A DNA stretch of 64,000 bases from CBDAPX01 sp965198725 (GCA_965198725.1 CBDAPX010000001.1:806001-870000), one strand, 5' to 3'. Positions 26,475 through 33,458 are shown, numbered from the stretch's first letter. Made by a program: numbers and translations. Notes: generated by a model from the letters alone, not told the origin.

Positions 26475-27017
26475 ATGGCACCCAAGACCACAGCAAAGAA
26501 GGCCGCAGAGGCCGCCAAAGACACCACCGAAACCCCGGTGACGCAGCCCGATGCACCCACTCAGGATGCCGCCGCGCAAGCGCCTGCGCCTGGCAGTGTC
26601 GCTCAAGGCCAAGGCGATCAGGACCAACCCGCCGAGGACATTCCCAGCGTCTTTGACCAGGCCGTCCAGTTTTGCCTCAAGGGGCATCTAAGCGGGCACA
26701 CGGCACCCGATGCCCGCGAGCTATGGGACGCCCTGGGCTGTGATGAGATGCCCGCCAAGCTGGCCGTGGCGGTCTTTGACTGCGCCCTCGATCAGGGTCA
26801 GCCGGTGGCCGAGCGGCTCTTGGGCAAGATCACCGTGCCCCTGGTCGGTCCCGATGAGGAGATCGCCGATGAGGCAGTGGACGCCGTTGTCACCGATTTC
26901 CTGGCTTGGCGTCTGCGCCGCTACGCCTTCACCGGCAATGCTGGCACCAAGATGCGCGAGTGGTCCATTGCGCTCCTCCAGCTCCACACCTTCATTCTCA
27001 CCGGCCTCAAGGCCTGA
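26475..27017 (+). CDS. Lysis-region protein with possible GH108-like remnant
   Basis: A 180-aa protein with a low-complexity Ala/Thr/Gln/Pro N-terminus (residues 1-55) and a helical domain. FDQAVQFCLKGH, LAVAVFDCALDQGQPVAERLL and VTDFLAWRLRRY line up by eye with conserved segments of GH108/PG_binding_3 muramidases, but the region that should carry the catalytic EGG is lost. It precedes the true lysozyme by 25 bp with a good ribosome site (GAGAAGGAAACG). It may be an enzyme-derived structural protein; the similarity needs profile support. Confidence 0.4.
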   Translation: MAPKTTAKKAAEAAKDTTETPVTQPDAPTQDAAAQAPAPGSVAQGQGDQDQPAEDIPSVFDQAVQFCLKGHLSGHTAPDARELWDALGCDEMPAKLAVAVFDCALDQGQPVAERLLGKITVPLVGPDEEIADEAVDAVVTDFLAWRLRRYAFTGNAGTKMREWSIALLQLHTFILTGLKA

Positions 27018-27042
27018 TCCAACCAACCCCTAGGAGGTTACG

Positions 27043-27873
27043 ATGAAACTCATCCCGAATTGGAAATCCGTGGCCAAGACGGCCCATAGCATGTGGGCTT
27101 TCTATGCGAGCCTGATCTGCCTTCTCTTGCCTGAGATCATCTTCTGGCTCTTTGACACCGACACCAACCCGCGCATCTGGTGGGTCGCTGGCATCGCGCT
27201 CCTGGTCTATGGGATCATTGGACGCATTTGGGATCAGGGCATTGATCGCTCGAAAACCAACTCGCCCTGGATCGTGGGCGTCTTGGCTGTGGTTCTGGTG
27301 GCCGCGCTTGTGATCGGGCAAAGCCCAGGCAAGGGCGGTCTCGATCTAGGCGTGAACGTCTCGGCCCAGGCGCAACCGGCGCATCCCGAACCCATGCCCG
27401 CAAGTGCCCCACAGGGCTATGATGCGGCCTTCTTGGAAATCGCGATCCCCTTTGTCGGGCGGTGGGAAGGCCTGCGCCTGGAGGCCTATCTCGACATCGT
27501 TGGTGTGCCCACGGTCTGCTATGGCGAGACCAAAGGCGTGACGCTTGGCGACAGCTACACCAAGGCCGAATGCGATGCGATGTTGGCGCGTGAGATCATC
27601 TCCTATCAAGACGGCTTGCGCCCCGCATTCACCGCCGAGACCTTGCGCGACCGAATGCCGGTCGCGCGGGATGTCGCCTTCACCAGTCTGGCCTACAACG
27701 TCGGTGTTGCTGGCACCGCAAAGAGCACCGCCGTGCGACGGCTTAACCAAGCCAATGTCGCGGGCGCATGCGAGGCTCTCGGTTGGTGGAACAAGGCGGG
27801 AGGGCGCGTTGTGCGCGGCCTGGTCAACCGGCGCGCCGAGGAGACAACGCTTTGTTTGTCGGGGGTCGCATGA
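27043..27873 (+). CDS. Holin-like domain fused to T4-type lysozyme (GH24)
   Basis: A 276-aa protein with two parts. Residues 1-72 (MKLIPNWKSV, then LLLPEIIFWLFDTD and GIIGRIWDQ) resemble stand-alone phage holin-like proteins of the DUF7940 type, with membrane segments near 17-37 and 46-63; a third is at 75-92. Residues 128-276 are a GH24 lysozyme with E142, D151 and T157 at the exact T4 spacing (E-8-D-5-T). It is predicted to be a membrane-tethered endolysin. Strong ribosome site (TAGGAGG). Confidence 0.85.
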   Translation: MKLIPNWKSVAKTAHSMWAFYASLICLLLPEIIFWLFDTDTNPRIWWVAGIALLVYGIIGRIWDQGIDRSKTNSPWIVGVLAVVLVAALVIGQSPGKGGLDLGVNVSAQAQPAHPEPMPASAPQGYDAAFLEIAIPFVGRWEGLRLEAYLDIVGVPTVCYGETKGVTLGDSYTKAECDAMLAREIISYQDGLRPAFTAETLRDRMPVARDVAFTSLAYNVGVAGTAKSTAVRRLNQANVAGACEALGWWNKAGGRVVRGLVNRRAEETTLCLSGVA

Positions 27874-28088
27874 CCCCTCGGCACATGCTCATCGTGCTGG
27901 CGATGGTGGCTCTTGGTGCCGTCATTGCCAGCATCTATGGCCTTGGCCGCACAAGCGCCGAGGCGGATATCAACCAACACAATCAGGAGGCAGGAGATGC
28001 GGCTGATCAGGCAAGCTCTGTTTTTGAGCGCTGTATTGACGATGGCGGCGTGTTCGACTTTGCAACCGGCCAGTGTCGAGGGCGTTGA
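27870..28088 (+). CDS. Inner-membrane spanin subunit (Rz-like)
   Basis: A 72-aa protein with an N-terminal membrane segment (MLIVLAMVALGAVIASIYGLG) and a short periplasmic helix ending in two cysteines. It overlaps the lysozyme stop as ATGA and the downstream lipoprotein gene in another frame, the classic Rz/Rz1 layout. It is short compared with lambda Rz (153 aa). Confidence 0.62.
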   Translation: MTPRHMLIVLAMVALGAVIASIYGLGRTSAEADINQHNQEAGDAADQASSVFERCIDDGGVFDFATGQCRGR

Positions 28089-28275
28089 TCGCGTCATTGG
28101 CGATGCGTTGCCAGGCGCTAAGGGTGAGACGGTGAAAGATCAGGACCGGATCGATGACACCATCGCGCGCGCATGCGCGGCGGGCATCTATCGGGTTGAG
28201 CTCTGCGATCTACACACAAAGGCCAGCGCTAAGCGGCGCGCTGAACTCGCCAAGATGAGCGGGGCCGGTGTGTGA
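27997..28275 (+). CDS. Outer-membrane spanin lipoprotein (Rz1-like)
   Basis: A 92-aa lipoprotein starting inside the Rz-like gene in the +1 frame. MRLIRQALFLSAVLTMAAC is a signal peptide with lipobox TMAAC, so Cys at residue 19 would be lipidated. The periplasmic part is about 70 residues. Together with the Rz-like protein it should fuse the two membranes at lysis. Ribosome site AGGAG precedes the ATG. Confidence 0.68.
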   Translation: MRLIRQALFLSAVLTMAACSTLQPASVEGVDRVIGDALPGAKGETVKDQDRIDDTIARACAAGIYRVELCDLHTKASAKRRAELAKMSGAGV

Positions 28276-28718
28276 TGTCGAGCTTTACCGAAAGACTGGT
28301 TGTTATGGCGGTGCCAAGTGTCACTACTGGCATGGCGCGCATCCTGCCACCTGGGCTCCAACGCCCGAAATGGGAGGTCATGGATGGTTTCCGCTATGCC
28401 GTCGGGAGCCTGGACGCGCCCACCGAGGTGATCGAGGTGCCAGAGGGCTTTCAATTTGATGGGGCCTCAGTGCCTTTGCCATTCCGCATCTTGGTGCCTA
28501 TGGCGCATCCCGATTACATTCAAGCCGCCGCGCTACACGATTGGATGCTGGAAAGCGGCCTCTACACCCGGCGATATTGCGACCAGGTGTTTCATGAAGC
28601 GCTCGGCGTTCTGGGCATGCCACGGCTTTGGCGCGGGGCCATGTTCGCCGCCGTGCGCATCGGCGCGATCCGGTGGCATATTCGGGTCGCACTGGGAGGG
28701 CCGCGCAATGCACATTGA
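28275..28718 (+). CDS. DUF1353 family protein
   Basis: A 147-aa protein of the DUF1353 family, recognised by FQFDGASVPLPFRIL followed by AAALHDWMLESG and YCDQVFHEALGVLGMPRLWRGAMFAAVR. Such genes are common in lysis regions of alphaproteobacterial phages, but the function is unknown. It overlaps the spanin gene as TGATG and the next gene by 11 bases. Confidence 0.75.
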   Translation: MSSFTERLVVMAVPSVTTGMARILPPGLQRPKWEVMDGFRYAVGSLDAPTEVIEVPEGFQFDGASVPLPFRILVPMAHPDYIQAAALHDWMLESGLYTRRYCDQVFHEALGVLGMPRLWRGAMFAAVRIGAIRWHIRVALGGPRNAH

Positions 28719-28911
28719 GCTCAAAGATATTCTCACCTGGGGTGCGATGATCGTGGGCCTGGTCGCGCAGTGGTTCCACCTCAAGGGGCGTGTGGCGATC
28801 CTGGAAACCAAACAGGACATCCAAGCCAAGCACCATGAGGATGCGCTGGATCGCATCGACCGCAAACTGGAGCGGATTGAGCGCAAGCTCGATGACAAAG
28901 CCGACAAATGA
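28708..28911 (+). CDS. Small membrane/coiled-coil protein, possible second holin
   Basis: A 67-aa protein with one membrane helix (LTWGAMIVGLVAQWFHL) and a charged coiled coil (ALDRIDRKLERIERKLDDK). Position at the end of the lysis operon and topology are those of small phage holin or antiholin accessory proteins. The last codons abut the bidirectional terminator. Confidence 0.6.
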   Translation: MHIELKDILTWGAMIVGLVAQWFHLKGRVAILETKQDIQAKHHEDALDRIDRKLERIERKLDDKADK

Positions 28912-28946
28912 AAAGGGCGGGCCTGAAATCTCAGCCCGCCCTTTTC
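28911..28946. terminator. Bidirectional Rho-independent terminator
   Basis: AAAAGGGCGGGC and GCCCGCCCTTTT form a perfect 12-bp stem around an 11-nt loop, with A4 before and T4 after, so it works on both strands. It separates the rightward portal-lysis block from the leftward middle genes. Confidence 0.9.
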
Positions 28947-28967
28947 GCCTTGTAAATCAGGGCTTTC

Positions 28968-29156
28968 CTACCCCACGTCAGATCCCGCATTTAGCCTCAC
29001 ATAGATCGGTGCGCCCACCTCTAAAAGAACCTCCAGAGCGTCCTTGAGCGTCTGGACTTTGTTGCCATCGACCTGGCGCGCTTCAAAGGCTTGCACCAGG
29101 TCTTTGACATCATCGAAGGCGCACTCGATGCGCGCCATCAGCTCAGGGTCACCCAT
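28968..29156 (-). CDS. Small phage protein, unknown
   Basis: A 62-aa protein (MGDPELMARIECAFDDV...). The ATG at 29156 overlaps the end of the head-morphogenesis gene by eight bases. It is acidic and helical with no recognised family. It is the last gene of the leftward early/middle operon before the terminator. Confidence 0.6.
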   Translation of the reverse strand: MGDPELMARIECAFDDVKDLVQAFEARQVDGNKVQTLKDALEVLLEVGAPIYVRLNAGSDVG

Positions 29157-30066
29157 AATAGGCAACCGTGATCGTGCGGCATCGGAAGTGATAGGGCGGG
29201 CTGGCGATGTCGCTGGGGAGGTCCTCATCTGCGATTTCGCTCAGGTCCACATCATCGCCGCCATTCATCGCCCACGCGGCCTTAGCGGCGGGCTCATTGC
29301 GGGTGCTCATGGCGTCCAGATACTCGGTGGCCTGGGCGCGCATCTTGGTCACCTCGATGATCCGGCCATGCATCTGGCGGCATATCTCGCTGGTGTTCTC
29401 ATCGAGCTGGGCGCGCACCTGGACACGCTGGATGCCCGCGCGCTCATAGCCAGACACCCGCCCGATCTCGCGCGTCTTGGTGGCGGTGTGATCGGCCAGC
29501 ATCTCCCAATAGTGGCGGCTCCTATCGGTCATGCCCGCAAAGTCCTCGGCGAAACGCTGGGTCAGCCCCTCGCGTGTCATGCCCTCGGTGAAATAGCCCT
29601 CAAGGATTTTGGCGATGGTGTTCTGCGTGCGGATATTCCAGCTATTGCCCACCCAATACAGATTGCCAGTTTTGAGCACATCGAGAGCATCAAGATCAGG
29701 GCGGGCAAAGGCGATGGCGACACCTACCGCTTGGCCCACCTCCTCAGCGCCCGTGCGGAACAGCGCATCGGTCAAGTTGATCACCGGCTCGCGCATGGCG
29801 GCGGCAATCGCCTCAGGCCCCACCGAGGCCTCCAGGACACGCATGATGGCGTCACCGTCCTCGCGGGTGAACTTGCCAGGCCCAAGGTCTCTCAGGCGGT
29901 CCAGGGCGGCGGCTATGCCCTCGCGCATGGCCTCGGACCAGGCATTGGTCATGCCCGTCTGGAGCTCGCCATAGAGGCGCTGATAGGCCTCGGCATCCTT
30001 GATCACCACCGAGCGCGCCAAGCGGCGCGTGGCGGCGCTTTTGATTGCATCCGCAGCCAGGCTCAT
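29149..30066 (-). CDS. Mu gpF-like head morphogenesis (minor head) protein
   Basis: A 305-aa protein of the phage Mu F / SPP1 gp7 family, which helps portal and DNA delivery. The C-terminal signature is clear: LDENTSEICRQMHGRI and later PPYHFRCRTITV. The first 180 residues are helical. In Mu it lies beside the portal; here it sits alone at the end of the middle operon on the other strand, 5 kb from the portal gene. It is the only Mu-type head gene in the element. Confidence 0.85.
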   Translation of the reverse strand: MSLAADAIKSAATRRLARSVVIKDAEAYQRLYGELQTGMTNAWSEAMREGIAAALDRLRDLGPGKFTREDGDAIMRVLEASVGPEAIAAAMREPVINLTDALFRTGAEEVGQAVGVAIAFARPDLDALDVLKTGNLYWVGNSWNIRTQNTIAKILEGYFTEGMTREGLTQRFAEDFAGMTDRSRHYWEMLADHTATKTREIGRVSGYERAGIQRVQVRAQLDENTSEICRQMHGRIIEVTKMRAQATEYLDAMSTRNEPAAKAAWAMNGGDDVDLSEIADEDLPSDIASPPYHFRCRTITVAYYG

Positions 30067-30329
30067 GCGTCACCTCGATCCGCAAGAGGGCGGCAATCAG
30101 TGACCTCATCAACGGATAGGTTGATAAAACGGCCATCAAAGAACTCAGTCACGGGACGCACCCAGACCTGACCATCCCAGAGAGATCGATAGATCGCCGC
30201 TTGGACCACACCATCCTCTATGAGGGCGGTGTCGGTTTCTAAGCGGTAAAGCCCGCCCGATTTGACGTGTTGCCAGATTTCCGATTGTCGCTGGGCAGCA
30301 CTCAGCGCGATGGGTTTGGGTTTGGTCAT
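30063..30329 (-). CDS. DUF1653-like protein
   Basis: An 88-aa protein with GGLYRLETDTALIEDG, a YRSLWDGQVWVRP strand and TEFFDGRF, the pattern of small DUF1653 beta-barrel proteins. The role in phages is unknown. It overlaps the gpF-like gene as ATGA. Confidence 0.6.
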   Translation of the reverse strand: MTKPKPIALSAAQRQSEIWQHVKSGGLYRLETDTALIEDGVVQAAIYRSLWDGQVWVRPVTEFFDGRFINLSVDEVTDCRPLADRGDA

Positions 30330-30417
30330 GATTGGTCCTTTCGTTTGGAAGTCTGTGGAAGTCTCTGGAAGGCCAGCCCAATTCCAGATCGGCCAGATCG
30401 GGCCGAGATGAGGCGGG

Positions 30418-30612
30418 TTATTGCACGGTGGGCCGCTTTCGCTGGAGCGGCACCTCTTGCATGGTCAGGATGAAATCGACGCCCTCGACCTCGACAACGA
30501 TGCCGATCAGGTTGCCATCCTCGCTGAGGCTCATGATCTCTTGGGGCAGTTGGCCGGTGCCAAGAGGCTTGAGCGCCTCAGCTATTTTGACCGCGTTGGG
30601 GACGTGTTTCAT
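30418..30612 (-). CDS. Small phage protein, unknown
   Basis: A 64-aa protein beginning MKHVPNAVKIAEALKPLG, followed by a beta hairpin (LIGIVVEVEGVDFILTMQEV). No family recognised. Its coding is kept open within the middle operon and it has a ribosome-site-like AGGAAACCCC upstream. Confidence 0.6.
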   Translation of the reverse strand: MKHVPNAVKIAEALKPLGTGQLPQEIMSLSEDGNLIGIVVEVEGVDFILTMQEVPLQRKRPTVQ

Positions 30613-30620
30613 GGGGTTTC

Positions 30621-30959
30621 CTACTCTTTGCCATCAGCTCGGCGCATGCGCCGGATGTTTCTATTCATGATCCGCTTGCGCTCGGCCTTGAGCTCTTTGA
30701 GCGCTTGCTCGCGGCGGATGATGCGGGCCTGGAGGGTGCCGAGGCGCTTGAGCTCATCCTCGGTCGCGTGGGCGGTCCAAGGTGCGCCGCATTCAAAGGG
30801 CTCAATCTCCAGATCAGCGCGCGGACCAATCACCTCAAAGAGGCGGATTGCCAGATCATCGATGGTGAGCGCCTCATCATCGGGCGCGCCATTGTGCCCG
30901 ATCCCCGCCAAGGGTTGTGCAGCGGGTGCCGCTACACGGCCCTTGCCTCTCGCCCCCAT
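30621..30959 (-). CDS. Phage protein with N-terminal IGHNGAP motif, coiled coil
   Basis: A 112-aa protein from the ATG at 30959 (a longer frame overlaps the zinc-ribbon gene and was rejected). A basic, Pro/Ala-rich start leads to GIGHNGAPDDE, a motif seen near the N-terminus of many alphaproteobacterial phage proteins; residues 70-112 form a basic coiled coil. Function unknown. Confidence 0.6.
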   Translation of the reverse strand: MGARGKGRVAAPAAQPLAGIGHNGAPDDEALTIDDLAIRLFEVIGPRADLEIEPFECGAPWTAHATEDELKRLGTLQARIIRREQALKELKAERKRIMNRNIRRMRRADGKE

Positions 30960-30960
30960 T

Positions 30961-31173
30961 TTAACTGGCTTTCGAGGTGTCAGCGGTTTCAAAGAGATCG
31001 GGCGCGGGTGCCTTTTTCGAGCTCTCATATCCGCGCAATTCGCGATCCTCGATCTCCTCCCAGGTGGAGAAGCGATGGCCACAGATGCGGCATTGGCGAT
31101 AGCGCTGCTTGAGGGTTCCGGCTGGCTTGGTCGCATAGACGTAGGCGCGGCCACCGCATTTAGGACACTGCAT
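30961..31173 (-). CDS. Ogr/Delta-like zinc-ribbon regulator
   Basis: A 70-aa protein from ATG 31173: MQCPKCGGRAYVYATK, then QRYRQCRICGHRFSTWEEIE. The CxxC - ~21 residues - CxxC order, the QRYRQC and the FSTWE tail resemble P2 Ogr and P4 Delta, the activators of P2 late promoters, although Ogr has Cx4C at the second pair. An NrdR-like or generic zinc ribbon is the alternative. It overlaps the end of gemA. Confidence 0.6.
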   Translation of the reverse strand: MQCPKCGGRAYVYATKPAGTLKQRYRQCRICGHRFSTWEEIEDRELRGYESSKKAPAPDLFETADTSKAS

Positions 31174-31654
31174 TGCCACCCCCATCATCTGTGGCTTGGC
31201 GCTCGGCCACCCAGACCTCCAAGCCCATGATCACCTTGCTGGCCTGGGTGCGGCTCAGAAACTTGGTGGAGCTGACCTTGCCGGTGCGCTTCACAAAGGA
31301 CCGCAAGCGCTCATCCTCCAGGCCTTGCGCCCAGCCCATTGCACGGCCAAGCGCTGCGATCTTGGCCCACTGGGATGATGTAGGGCGCTCCTCGCCATTG
31401 GCCGTGGGGCCTTTGCCGCCAATGGACCGATCAGGGATCAGGCCATCCTTGCGCATCATCTTGATCAGATCGATGCGCTGGCCTGTGGTCAGCTTGCCCG
31501 CCGAGCGTTTGCCAGTGTGGCGCTCCAGCCAATCCTCATAGGCCTCGCGGCCATCGCCCCCTTTTGAGACATCACCAAAGAGCCGCTTGGCTCCGATGTG
31601 GATCATAGCCAGATCGCTATTGCGGCGCTGTGGGGATGTCTTTGGGTTGCTCAT
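31160..31654 (-). CDS. GemA-like protein (Mu gp16, DUF1018)
   Basis: A 164-aa member of the Mu GemA/DUF1018 family: IHIGAKRLFGD, YEDWLERHTGKRSAGKLTTGQRIDLI and PTSSQWAKIAALGRAMGW are characteristic. In Mu, GemA affects host gene expression and DNA topology after infection. It is a strong marker of Mu-like phages. The upstream 49 bp to the next gene hold a site resembling the phage ends. Confidence 0.85.
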   Translation of the reverse strand: MSNPKTSPQRRNSDLAMIHIGAKRLFGDVSKGGDGREAYEDWLERHTGKRSAGKLTTGQRIDLIKMMRKDGLIPDRSIGGKGPTANGEERPTSSQWAKIAALGRAMGWAQGLEDERLRSFVKRTGKVSSTKFLSRTQASKVIMGLEVWVAERQATDDGGGNAVS

Positions 31655-31694
31655 ATCAAGTCCTCAATTCAATGGATCGCGGGCGGCGGCGCGG

Positions 31695-31715
31695 CATTCC
31701 AATTTAATTCGTTCC
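31695..31715. other. Internal copy of a phage-end-like site
   Basis: CATTCCAATTTAATTCGTTCC, matching the terminal CATTCCAATT-CATTCCGATCC at 39141-39160 in about 16 of 20 aligned bases and CATTCCAATTTA at 39117-39128 exactly over 12 bases. It overlaps the stop codon of the DNA-binding gene and is followed by a run of nine G. It could be an internal transposase or repressor site. Confidence 0.45.
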
Positions 31716-31949
31716 AGGGGGGGGGAGCGGGAGCTCTTGCTGGTCCAGCATCACAAACGCCTCGCGGATGTGCTCTGGGAGTGAGTGGAAATCGACCAGC
31801 ACATCGCCATCCTCAGGAAAGGTCAGGCGCATATCCGCACCACACCAAGAGCGGCCATTGGCGGCGCGCGTGATCATGCGGCGCACATGCTTGCGGGTGA
31901 GGCCTGAGACCTTGGCGATCTCAGTGGTGGTGACCTGTGAGGGCGTCAT
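31704..31949 (-). CDS. Stand-alone Mu-type DNA-binding domain protein
   Basis: An 81-aa protein with a helix-turn-helix (TEIAKVSGLTRKHVRRMI) followed by GRSWCGADMRLTF and VDFHSLPEHIREAF. This matches, by eye, the N-terminal DNA-binding domain type of Mu transposases, including the VHVDSLPADLRESW segment of the transposase in this same element. No catalytic domain is attached. It could bind phage ends or operators, or control middle genes. Overlaps the upstream gene as ATGA. Confidence 0.6.
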   Translation of the reverse strand: MTPSQVTTTEIAKVSGLTRKHVRRMITRAANGRSWCGADMRLTFPEDGDVLVDFHSLPEHIREAFVMLDQQELPLPPPGTN

Positions 31950-32188
31950 GATGGGCCAGCCTCGGCTCGCGCAGCCTCAGCCTCATTGAGCATCTCGGCG
32001 ATCTCAGTTGCCGCCGCCTCAGGATCATCAATGAACTCAGCAAGGAGCAATGCGGGAAACCGCATGCTATAGCTGCGCGATCCATCCTCATTGAGCCTGC
32101 CGCCAGGTGTTGGATCATAGACAATGGCCCAGCCATGCTTGGCGGCTTGGGGAGATGCCGTTTGCTCTGCTTTCCATTCTGGTTTCAC
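31946..32188 (-). CDS. Small phage protein, unknown
   Basis: An 80-aa protein with a soluble fold: HGWAIVYDPTPGGRLNEDGSRSYSMRF, then an acidic helix (AAATEIAEMLNEAEAA). Family not recognised. It overlaps the Mu-type DNA-binding gene by four bases, so the two are co-translated. Confidence 0.58.
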   Translation of the reverse strand: MKPEWKAEQTASPQAAKHGWAIVYDPTPGGRLNEDGSRSYSMRFPALLLAEFIDDPEAAATEIAEMLNEAEAARAEAGPS

Positions 32189-32257
32189 AATTCGATCTCC
32201 GTTTTGGGTGAGTGAGGTGCCACCGCGCTGAGGGAGGACCAGCGCGGTGGCGACTGG

Positions 32258-32530
32258 TTAGGCGACGTGATCGGCCAGGCCCTTGAGGACCTTCACCGAA
32301 ACTACGGTCTTGGCGGCGATGTCGATCTCCTCACCAGTCTTGGGGTTGCGGCCCTTGCGGGCGGCGCGTTCTTTGGTGTCGAGCTTGAGCAAGCCAGGGA
32401 TGGTCACATCCTCACCCTCGCCGAGTGCCTTGGATGTGACGTTGGCCAGCGATGTCAGGACCGCATCAACGGTTGCGGCGCTCTCACCGGCATCGGCTGA
32501 GATGGCTTTCAAAAGGTCTGCTTTTGTCAT
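32258..32530 (-). CDS. HU-family DNA-binding protein
   Basis: A 90-aa HU/IHF-type protein: MTKADLLKAISADAGES, GxGEDVTIPGLLKLDTKERAARKGRNPKTGEEI. The conserved Pro of the DNA-wedging arm (RNPKTG) is there. Mu transposition needs host HU and IHF to bend the ends; a phage-encoded HU may make this element less dependent on the host. The good ribosome site (GGTAAGAAACC) is modest. Confidence 0.92.
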   Translation of the reverse strand: MTKADLLKAISADAGESAATVDAVLTSLANVTSKALGEGEDVTIPGLLKLDTKERAARKGRNPKTGEEIDIAAKTVVSVKVLKGLADHVA

Positions 32531-32580
32531 GGTTTCTTACCTTGCGTTATGGCCGTTTTGGCCGTTGGGTTGTGGCTCGG

Positions 32581-33195
32581 TTAGACCGATGCCAGGTCCA
32601 GAGGGATCGCCTTGCGACCACCCTCAAGATCGGTTTCATAGAAGCGGATGTAGCTGCGCGATCCGGTCACCCGAACGGCATCAGAGATCGCATCCATCGC
32701 CTTGGCCCAGATCGGATCATCGATCTCCAGGCGGCGAAGGCCGAGCACTCGGCCCGTGTCGATGTTGCGCTCTTTGTTGACGCGGAAAGCGTCATTCACC
32801 AGCACCTTGATGTTGTTATTGGAGCCCTTGGACCACTTGCCGATGCACTCATCGATCAGCTCTTTGGCCGCTTGCAGCTCGACACCGAAATCGATGGTCT
32901 CAGAGACTTGGACCTGGACCATCATCTCACCGTCATAGGAGCGCAGGGTCATGTTGCCCTTGGCACCGCCCTTGGTGGCACCGTATTGCTCGGCGATCAT
33001 GGCGCGGAATGCCTGGGCATCGCCCATCGCATCGGCCTTGAACTTGGCAAGCTGGGCGCTCACGGCCTTGGCCTGATCGATCAGACGGCGCACCGTTTTA
33101 TCCTCTTGGATGTGGGCGGGCTTCACCTTGTTGATGGGCATCAGAGCGCCCTCGGCGTTCTTCATATAACCCTTTGGGATTTCATCGTTTTGCAT
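32581..33195 (-). CDS. DUF3164 family protein (Mu-like early gene)
   Basis: A 204-aa protein of the DUF3164 family found in the early region of Mu-like phages. YMKNAEGALMPINKVKP, DYGAT-like EQYGATKGGAKGNMTLRSYDG and the C-terminal INxxWxxAMDAISDAVRVTGSRSYIRFYE segments are typical. Function unknown. The ATG at 33195 follows AAAGGAAAG, so the longer frame to 33297 is not used. Confidence 0.82.
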   Translation of the reverse strand: MQNDEIPKGYMKNAEGALMPINKVKPAHIQEDKTVRRLIDQAKAVSAQLAKFKADAMGDAQAFRAMIAEQYGATKGGAKGNMTLRSYDGEMMVQVQVSETIDFGVELQAAKELIDECIGKWSKGSNNNIKVLVNDAFRVNKERNIDTGRVLGLRRLEIDDPIWAKAMDAISDAVRVTGSRSYIRFYETDLEGGRKAIPLDLASV

Positions 33196-33209
33196 TGTCT
33201 TTCCTTTGG

Positions 33210-33458
33210 TTAGACGTTGGAGATAACGGCGGGTTCTGGTTTGGCTGGAGGGGGCGTGACAAGCTCGCCATCCTCCAGGAGGAGATCGGCAAACCATGCG
33301 AGGGCGAGGACCTCATGCTGGCTCAGCATGCTCCAGCCTCGTGCGGTTGCCTTCACCTTGCTCTTGGCGCGCACCGCCAGGCGCGTGAGCTCCTCAGCGG
33401 TGATGCGCTTAGGGCCACCGCTGGCCGACAGGTCATAGGTGATCGAGGACAGGCTCAT
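33210..33458 (-). CDS. Small phage protein, unknown
   Basis: An 82-aa protein with a conserved-looking helix (EELTRLAVRAKSKVKATARGWSMLSQHEVLALAWFADLLL). Family not recognised. Start overlaps the preceding gene as ATGA, and it ends 14 bp before the DUF3164 gene. Confidence 0.58.
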   Translation of the reverse strand: MSLSSITYDLSASGGPKRITAEELTRLAVRAKSKVKATARGWSMLSQHEVLALAWFADLLLEDGELVTPPPAKPEPAVISNV

